A stretch of DNA of 50,506 bases, taken from positions 1 through 50,506 of the forward strand of contig DAIDKF010000016.1 in NCBI GenBank assembly GCA_027450185.1. Direction: 5' to 3'. Positions 45,383 to 50,506 of this stretch are shown here, piece after piece. Position 1 is the stretch's first letter. Each line of letters begins with the position of its first letter. The DNA is from Granulicella sp. (GTDB taxonomy: Bacteria; Acidobacteriota; Terriglobia; Terriglobales; Acidobacteriaceae). The translations under genes were made by a program, and so were the position numbers. The notes beneath the pieces are model-generated. The model saw only the letters and a list, made by a program, of their open reading frames with translations, was not told where the DNA came from and did not search any database.

Positions 45383-45664
45383 ATGGCGACGAAGAAACGT
45401 CACAAAGGACCACCAGCAGGTGAAACCGGACAGGAAGCTTTGTACCTGAAGTCGCTCAGCGACCGCCAAGTTCCGATCTCCATCAAGCTGCGCGACGGCG
45501 AAGTTGTCAGTGGCTGGATCGAGTACTTCGACGACATGATGCTCCGCCTCACCCGCGAAGGCAAGCCCAACCTTTTCATCTACAAATCGCAGATCCGGAC
45601 CATCACCGAGGGCGGACCCTCCGGCCAGCGGCGCAGTCCCAACCGCAACGAGAGCGCAGGTTAG
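45383..45664 (+). CDS. hfq: Hfq-like (Sm-fold) RNA-binding protein
   Basis: 93 residues. QEALYLKSLSDRQVPISIKL, DGEVVSGWIEYFDDMMLRL and NLFIYKSQIRTI align with Sm1 and Sm2 of Hfq, the hexameric chaperone that pairs small RNAs with mRNAs. The Sm2 hallmark YKH is YKS here (residues 67-69), so the proximal-face His is lost, and the usual Gln-Asp before the first helix is Gln-Glu. The C-terminal tail is short and basic. The gene lies three bases before the inositol-phosphatase gene and is likely co-transcribed with it. Confidence 0.85.
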   Translation: MATKKRHKGPPAGETGQEALYLKSLSDRQVPISIKLRDGEVVSGWIEYFDDMMLRLTREGKPNLFIYKSQIRTITEGGPSGQRRSPNRNESAG

Positions 45665-45667
45665 CCA

Positions 45668-46531
45668 ATGTCCGATCTTCTTTCCACTGCGGAGTCCATT
45701 GCACGCGAGGCAGGGAGCCTGCTGCGCGAGTTTTACCACCGCGGCGTCCGCACCGAGTATAAGGGCGACGTCGATCTGGTCACCGAAGCGGACCGCGCCA
45801 GCGAAGCTCTCATCGGAACCCGCCTCCGCGCCGCCTTTCCGCACCACGGCATCTACGGCGAAGAGGGCACCCGCGAAGGCATGGACAGTGAGTTCCGCTG
45901 GTACGTGGACCCGCTCGACGGCACTACCAACTTCGCGCACGGATTCCCTGTCTTCTGCGTCGTCCTCGGCTGCGAGCGTCGTCGTCCCGGCCTGGCCGCA
46001 GACGAAGACGGCGAGATTATCGCGGGCGTCGTCTATGACCCGCTGCGCGACGAGATGTTCTCTGCCGCCCGCAATGCCGGCGCCAGGCTCAACGGAGAGC
46101 CCATGCATGTCTCCCGCACTCGCACGCTCGACGAATCACTCATTGCCACCGGCTTCCCCAGCAAGAAGCGTCACGCCAGTCCCAACGTCCACTTCTATCA
46201 GGAGTTCACTCTCCGCTCGCACGGCGTTCGTCGCGCTGGTTCTGCGGCCATCGACCTCGCCTACGTCGCCTGCGGCCGCCTGGACGGCTACTGGGAGTTC
46301 CAGCTCAACCCCTGGGACACCTCTGCCGGCTATCTACTGGTCGAGGAAGCCGGCGGCCGCATTACCCACTTCGATGGCAGCAAGTTCACCCTCGACAGCC
46401 GGGAGATCCTCGCCACCAACGGCCTCATCTACCCCGAGATGGAGCACCTCTTCTCTGACATGTTCGCTGGCCGCAACCTCGAACCCCTCTGCACGCCAGC
46501 CGAGTTTGCCGCGCGCCGGGCTAAGTCTTAG
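45668..46531 (+). CDS. Inositol monophosphatase family protein (SuhB-like)
   Basis: 287 residues. The metal-dependent phosphatase motifs are intact: GEEGT, DPLDGTTNFAHGFP (metal site 1 and 2) and NPWDTSAGYLLVEEAGG (third Asp). DLVTEADRASE supplies the N-terminal Asp. It removes phosphate from inositol phosphates or related sugar phosphates and is soluble. A loop of about 12 residues (RRRPGLAADEDGE) extends the segment after the first metal site relative to the short bacterial forms. It follows the hfq-like gene closely. Confidence 0.9.
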   Translation: MSDLLSTAESIAREAGSLLREFYHRGVRTEYKGDVDLVTEADRASEALIGTRLRAAFPHHGIYGEEGTREGMDSEFRWYVDPLDGTTNFAHGFPVFCVVLGCERRRPGLAADEDGEIIAGVVYDPLRDEMFSAARNAGARLNGEPMHVSRTRTLDESLIATGFPSKKRHASPNVHFYQEFTLRSHGVRRAGSAAIDLAYVACGRLDGYWEFQLNPWDTSAGYLLVEEAGGRITHFDGSKFTLDSREILATNGLIYPEMEHLFSDMFAGRNLEPLCTPAEFAARRAKS

Positions 46532-46850
46532 CCTTCACTCCGGCATAGGTTAGACTCTTCCTCCATCAATCGATTCAATCCGGCTGTATCGGGATGGTTG
46601 CTCCTTACTTTCGCTTGCAACCGTTCATTCGGGGATGAGCCAATCGAGATCTTCCCAAACGCCGGGCTACTGTCTTTGCCGTTGCAGGATGTTTCGTTGA
46701 TAGCAATGGATCGGCAAGTCTCCGAGAGAAATAAGTCCTTTTCAGTCCGAATTGTGAATCTTTGCCTGCTGTTGAGTGCACCCATTTTGGGGTTAGAATT
46801 GTGGTGAGTTCGCTTCGTAATAAAAAGTACTACCAAGGAGAGTAAGACAG
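46532..46850 (+). promoter_or_regulatory. 319-bp gap with promoter for the ferredoxin gene
   Basis: TTGAGT (46772-46777) and TAGAAT (46794-46799), 16 bases apart, are a good sigma-70 type promoter. AAGGAGAG stands before ATG 46851. The stretch 46532-46770 is lower in GC than its surroundings and shows no convincing gene, only short chance frames. Confidence 0.6.
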
Positions 46851-47111
46851 ATGGCGTATGTAATCGCGGAACCGTGTATTGGCACCAAGGATCGGGCTTG
46901 TGTGGACGCTTGCCCCGTAGATTGTATCCACCCCAAGGCCGACGAGGCAGGTGCTGATAGCGACGATCAGCTCTTCATCGATCCCGCCGAGTGCATCGAT
47001 TGTGGCGCGTGCGTTCCCGTTTGCCCGGTCTCCGCCATCTTCGGCAGCGACGACCTGCCCGAGAAGTGGGAAAGCTTCCGCGAGAAGAACGCCAAGCATT
47101 ACGGCCGTTGA
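46851..47111 (+). CDS. Two-cluster ferredoxin (FdxA-like, 7Fe/8Fe)
   Basis: 86 residues. Cys residues in ACVDACPVDCI and CIDCGACVPVCPVSAIF give two Fe-S sites. The second has the CxxCxxCxxxCP form of a 4Fe cluster. The first Cys of the other site is spaced like FdxA-type proteins (CIGTKDRACVDACPVDC), which often bind a 3Fe plus a 4Fe cluster. The C-terminal EKWESFREKNAKHYG is a typical extension. Small soluble electron carrier. It is expressed from its own promoter and ends in a hairpin. Confidence 0.93.
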   Translation: MAYVIAEPCIGTKDRACVDACPVDCIHPKADEAGADSDDQLFIDPAECIDCGACVPVCPVSAIFGSDDLPEKWESFREKNAKHYGR

Positions 47112-47138
47112 TTTCCACGCTATTGAACCACTGCAACA

Positions 47139-47170
47139 GCGCGCAGCCCAAGCTGCGCGCTTCGCTTTTC
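47139..47170 (+). terminator. Terminator-like hairpin after the ferredoxin gene
   Basis: GCGCGCAG and CTGCGCGC pair perfectly over 8 bp around CCCAAG, followed by TTCGCTTTTC. It separates the ferredoxin gene from recO. Confidence 0.65.
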
Positions 47171-47192
47171 TACTCCCGAAACCTGGACATCC

Positions 47193-48098
47193 ATGGCCGA
47201 AGGCCGCCAAATCCCGCACCACGGTGAGGCCATCGTCCTCCGCACCTGGCCCTTCCACGAGGCCGACCTCCTCGTCTCGCTCTTCACCCGCGAACACGGC
47301 AAGGTGAAGGGGACCGCGCGGCACGCCATGAAGTCGCGCAAGCGTTTCGGCGGCGCGCTTGAACCCGCCACTCACGTTCGTGCGCACTATACCGAACGCC
47401 CGCACCAGGAACTCGTCCGTCTCGACCAGTTTGAGATTCTCTGGTCGCCACTCACCGCTCCCGTCGACACCCTTCGCCTCGCCGCCCTGCAGCTCGTCAC
47501 CGAGGTCCTCGAAGAGGCCATGCCCGATCAGGCAACAGACGACAATATCTTCCGCCTCGCCCTTACCGTCCTTACTTCCATACAGTCCACCGCTTCTGTC
47601 GCCGCATCCACCGTCATCCCCTCGACCGGGTGTCCTATCTTCGACCCCGGTTGCGCTATCCATACGCTCGCACCTGAGCGGATGGGTGGTGAAGCACAAG
47701 CCGCCTCACCCGCCCAGACCCTCACCCAAAGCATCTATCTCCCCATCACCTACTTCTGCCTCTGGATGAACCGTCTCATGGGCTGGATGCCTGCACTCGG
47801 CCACTGCGCCGCCTGCGGTTTGCATCTCTCCGACCCAACTCTTCGCGATCAGACTGTCTACTGGTCACCCACGGCTGACGGTGTTACCTGTCGTGACGAC
47901 CGCCGTCCACAATCCCGCGCCCTTAGCGCCGCCTCCGTCACCGAAGTCCACCGCATCTTCCGCACTCCGCTCGCCGACCTCCTCGCCGAGTCCCGCTCGC
48001 CCGTCCACTCCGCTGACCTCCGCATCTTCGCCATCGCCACCCTCGAACGCCACCTCGAACGACGTCTCCGAAGCGCCACTGCATTGTTCGCACACTAA
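47193..48098 (+). CDS. recO: DNA repair protein RecO with an in-frame insertion
   Basis: 301 residues. The N-terminal OB fold is clear (EAIVLRTWPFHEADLLVSLFTREHGKVKGTARHAMKS), followed by the helical part and a C-terminal region with CAAC near residue 205 and a third Cys near 233, possibly a partial zinc site. RecO loads RecA with RecR in gap repair. Residues about 131-179 (TASVAASTVIPSTGCPIFDP and the following 30) are low in complexity, unlike RecO, and split two helices. No clear ribosome site; ATG 47193 fits the family start. It follows a terminator. Confidence 0.85.
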   Translation: MAEGRQIPHHGEAIVLRTWPFHEADLLVSLFTREHGKVKGTARHAMKSRKRFGGALEPATHVRAHYTERPHQELVRLDQFEILWSPLTAPVDTLRLAALQLVTEVLEEAMPDQATDDNIFRLALTVLTSIQSTASVAASTVIPSTGCPIFDPGCAIHTLAPERMGGEAQAASPAQTLTQSIYLPITYFCLWMNRLMGWMPALGHCAACGLHLSDPTLRDQTVYWSPTADGVTCRDDRRPQSRALSAASVTEVHRIFRTPLADLLAESRSPVHSADLRIFAIATLERHLERRLRSATALFAH

Positions 48099-48140
48099 GC
48101 ATTTAGAATCGAGATGACTTACCAAAGGACGCTCTTACCG

Positions 48141-49103
48141 ATGTCGAGCAAGAAACCTTTCACTTTCCAGGAACTGCTTTTCGCCCTGCAGCGTTTCTGG
48201 GCCGAGCACGGCTGCGTGCTCCAGCAGCCCTACGACCTCGAGGTCGGTGCCGGCACCATGTCGCCCGACACCTTCCTGCGCGTGCTTGGCTCCAGGCCCA
48301 TCAACATCGCCTACGCGCAACCCTCGCGCCGCCCGGCTGACGGCCGCTACGGCGAAAACCCCAATCGCCTCTTCCGCCATACGCAGTTGCAAGTCATCCT
48401 GAAGCCGCCACCGGAGCGCGTCCAGGAGCTCTACCTTGAGTCCCTCGTAGCCATCGGCATCGACCTCACCCAGCACGACATCAAGTTCGAGGAAGACAAC
48501 TGGGAGTGGCCCGTTGGCGGGGCCTGGGGCGTCGGCTGGCAGGTCATGCTCGACGGCCAGGAGATCACCCAGTTCACCTACTTCCAGCAATGCGGCGGCA
48601 TGGACCTCGATCCCATCTCCGGAGAGATTACTTACGGCCTCGAACGCATTGCGCAGTTCCTCCAAGACCATGACAGCATCTACGACATCGTCTGGTCCCG
48701 CGACCCCATTACCGGTGCTGAGCTCACCTACGGAGACGTCCGACTGCACGAAGAGCAGCAGTTCTCCGCCTACAGCTTCGATTACGCCGACGTCGACAAG
48801 CTTTGGCAGCACCTCAACCTCTACGAAGCCGAGTGCAAGGCTCTGCTCGACCGCGCCAAACTCGAAATCATCGAAGATAATCCGAGCCATCAGGAGGTGC
48901 TTCGCTTCCCGACTCTCGGAGCCTACGAGCTGGCGCTGAAGTGCTCACACACCTTCAACCTCCTCGACGCCCGCGGCGCCATCTCCGTCACCGAACGCGT
49001 CGGCGTCATGGCGCGTATTCGCAACCTCATCGTCGGCGTCGCCAAGATCTATGCCGAGCAGCAACGCCTTACAGCCCTGCCCGAACAACTCACCACCGCT
49101 TGA
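48141..49103 (+). CDS. glyQ: Glycyl-tRNA synthetase alpha subunit
   Basis: 320 residues from ATG 48141 after AAAGGA; the in-frame ATG at 48114 is possible but has no ribosome site. The alpha chain holds the class II aminoacylation site: [39 protein letters not shown] and [20 protein letters not shown] are almost invariant, and [13 protein letters not shown] is motif 3-like. It works as a tetramer with the beta chain encoded next. Located 42 bp after recO. Confidence 0.97.
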   Translation: MSSKKPFTFQELLFALQRFWAEHGCVLQQPYDLEVGAGTMSPDTFLRVLGSRPINIAYAQPSRRPADGRYGENPNRLFRHTQLQVILKPPPERVQELYLESLVAIGIDLTQHDIKFEEDNWEWPVGGAWGVGWQVMLDGQEITQFTYFQQCGGMDLDPISGEITYGLERIAQFLQDHDSIYDIVWSRDPITGAELTYGDVRLHEEQQFSAYSFDYADVDKLWQHLNLYEAECKALLDRAKLEIIEDNPSHQEVLRFPTLGAYELALKCSHTFNLLDARGAISVTERVGVMARIRNLIVGVAKIYAEQQRLTALPEQLTTA

Positions 49104-49109
49104 GGATTG

Positions 49110-49137
49110 CCTTTACCGGATTTTCCTTTGCCGGATT
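49110..49137 (+). repeat. Short imperfect tandem repeat between glyQ and glyS
   Basis: CCTTTACCGGATT and CCTTTGCCGGATT stand 15 bases apart with one difference. Minor; purpose unknown. Confidence 0.5.
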
Positions 49138-49236
49138 AGCCTTGAGCTTGAGCCCACTGAATCGAACCGCAGATAAACTCGGGACTTAGCCCCGGCCTCG
49201 TGGCGATGATTTCGCGCGAAGCACCACAGGAACCAC

Positions 49237-50506
49237 ATGCCAGACTTTTTACTCGAAATTGGATTAGAAGAAGTTCCCGCCCGCATGATCGCCAGCGCGC
49301 AGTCCGAACTCCTCAAGCGCACCCTTGCTCTCCTCACGCGCGAACAATTAATCCATCCGGAGCAGCTCGTCTCCGACGGTCTCGCGCACAGCTACTCTAC
49401 GCCTCGCCGCCTCGCCGTTCTCGTCCGGCACGTCCTCGTCCAGCAGCCCGATATCACCGAGAACACCACCGGCCCCGCCGTAAAGATCGCCTTCAAGGAC
49501 GGACTCCCCACGCCCGCTGCCGAAGCCTTCGCGCGCAAGTCCGGCGTCGCTGTCTCCGAGCTCAAGACCATCTCCACCCCCAAGGGCGACTACCTTGCCG
49601 CCACCACCCTCAAGCGCGGCCGCACCGCCGCCGAGGTTATCGCCGCTGAACTCCCCAAAGAGATCGCCGCCCTTTACTGGGCCAAGAACATGCGCTGGAT
49701 TCCGGGCAGCAATGAAAAGTTTGTTCGCCCCGTCCTCTGGCTTGTCTGCCTGCTCGGTGACGATGTCGTCCCTGTCACCTTTGCCGGCAGGACAGCCGGC
49801 CGTGCCACCTACGGACACCGTGTGCTCTCCAGCGGCGAGCCCTTCGACATCGTCAATCCAGCCAGCTACCTCGCTCAGCTCGAAGGCGAGTACGTTCTCG
49901 CCGACGTAGAGGTGCGTCGCCAAAAGATCCGCAAAGCCCTCGACAAAGTAACTCGCCAAGTCCCCAACGCCCGCTGGCGCGAGGATGAACCTCTCGTCGA
50001 CACCGTCACCCACCTCACCGAATGGCCCGACGTCCTGCTTGGCAACTTCGAGCCTGCTTACCTCACCCTCCCTGAAGAAGTCCTGGTCACGGTTATGCGC
50101 GACCACCAGAAGTACTTCGCCGTCGAAGACGCGCAGGGCAAACTAGCACCGCACTTCCTCACTGTCACCAACATCGCCCTCAACGAAGTCAACGCACCCA
50201 TCATCAAGCAGGGCAACGAGCGCGTCCTCCGCGCCCGCTTCAACGACGCCCGTTTCTTCTGGGAGTTTGACCAGCGCACCCCCCTGGCCGCCCGCGTCAA
50301 GCTCCTCGAAAACGTAACCTTCCAAAAAGACCTCGGCAGCTACGCTCAGAAGTCCGAACGCGTCCGCGCCCTCGCAGCCACGCTTGCCACCATCGCCACC
50401 TCGCGCGGCGCCACCCTCGACGCCCCTGCCATCGACGCAGCCGCCACTCTCGCCAAGACCGACCTCACCACGGAACTGGTCAAAGAGTTCACCGAACTGC
50501 AAGGCC
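49237..50506 (+). CDS. glyS: Glycyl-tRNA synthetase beta subunit, 3' end outside window
   Basis: The frame is open from ATG 49237, behind AGGA, to the window end; 423 codons are visible of roughly 690-700 expected. MPDFLLEIGLEEVPARMI is the classic start, and KNMRWIPGSNEKFVRPVLWLVCLLG-like and GHRVLSS motifs with VMRDHQKYFAVED and NEVNAPIIKQGNERVLRARF follow as in bacterial beta chains. The beta chain recognises tRNA-Gly and is related to HD-domain and archaeal alanyl-type modules. It lies 133 bp after glyQ. Confidence 0.95.
   Translation, partial: MPDFLLEIGLEEVPARMIASAQSELLKRTLALLTREQLIHPEQLVSDGLAHSYSTPRRLAVLVRHVLVQQPDITENTTGPAVKIAFKDGLPTPAAEAFARKSGVAVSELKTISTPKGDYLAATTLKRGRTAAEVIAAELPKEIAALYWAKNMRWIPGSNEKFVRPVLWLVCLLGDDVVPVTFAGRTAGRATYGHRVLSSGEPFDIVNPASYLAQLEGEYVLADVEVRRQKIRKALDKVTRQVPNARWREDEPLVDTVTHLTEWPDVLLGNFEPAYLTLPEEVLVTVMRDHQKYFAVEDAQGKLAPHFLTVTNIALNEVNAPIIKQGNERVLRARFNDARFFWEFDQRTPLAARVKLLENVTFQKDLGSYAQKSERVRALAATLATIATSRGATLDAPAIDAAATLAKTDLTTELVKEFTELQG

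Noticed and set aside
46528..46836. Minus-strand 102-codon and plus-strand 69-codon frames in the gap before the ferredoxin gene
   Set aside because: They cover a good promoter, have no ribosome site or family pattern, and lie in lower-GC sequence where chance frames differ from real codon use.

Overview
The window looks like chromosomal DNA of a soil or acidophilic Acidobacteriota (Terriglobia/Acidobacteriaceae-like). This is inferred from high GC, two secreted von Willebrand A proteins of the type expanded in that phylum, TonB receptors and secreted proteins with carboxypeptidase-regulatory domains, a homodimeric pyruvate dehydrogenase E1, and a secretin with a C-terminal cohesin-like domain. 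No phage, plasmid, insertion sequence or CRISPR signature was seen. Most genes are recognisable housekeeping or envelope genes.

Layout. 1-3197: end of a type II secretion-like locus (secretin, two tandem GspG-like pseudopilins, M48 metalloprotease). 3242-6270: queF, a spinster-like MFS transporter and an overlapping HpnB-like glycosyltransferase. 6371-7854: ispG and a small upstream gene, both on the minus strand. 8137-8213: a tRNA-Arg(CCU) with an odd elbow pair. 8321-10308: polyprenyl-phosphate-type glycosyltransferase and a quinone oxidoreductase. 10535-14403: cobalamin riboswitch, TonB-dependent receptor and a degenerate vWA protein. 14556-16991: acid-stress type amino acid decarboxylase. 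17059-19290: groS-groL under a CIRCE operator. 19395-20782: secreted protein plus short-chain dehydrogenase.

20807-34185 is an exopolysaccharide region. A minus-strand operon runs Wzc-like BY-kinase, Wza-like export protein, two GT4 transferases, an acyltransferase and a GT2 (29558 down to 22294). Around it lie a CpsB-type PHP phosphatase, a stand-alone receiver protein, UDP-glucose dehydrogenase and UDP-xylose synthase (which together make UDP-GlcA and UDP-xylose), and a Wzi-family outer-membrane protein. No flippase, polymerase or initiating transferase is in the window.

34317-43472 is mostly central metabolism: a catalytically degraded E1-alpha-like protein next to aceE, argJ, thiC, a PSMA-like M28 peptidase, and mscL with an added zinc ribbon. 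43593-50506 on the plus strand holds a MoaD-MoaE fusion, a canonical vWA protein, an Hfq-like protein, an inositol-phosphatase family enzyme, ferredoxin, recO with an in-frame insertion, glyQ and the start of glyS.

Across the window the plus strand goes from visibly G-rich on the left to C-rich on the right, changing over at roughly 22-31 kb. That direction of change is expected at a replication terminus. I found no single obviously new multi-gene system. The best leads are the tRNA with swapped 19-56 pair, the E1-alpha pseudoenzyme, the palindrome that covers the M28 peptidase ribosome site, the domain-fused MscL and MoaD-MoaE, and the skew switch.
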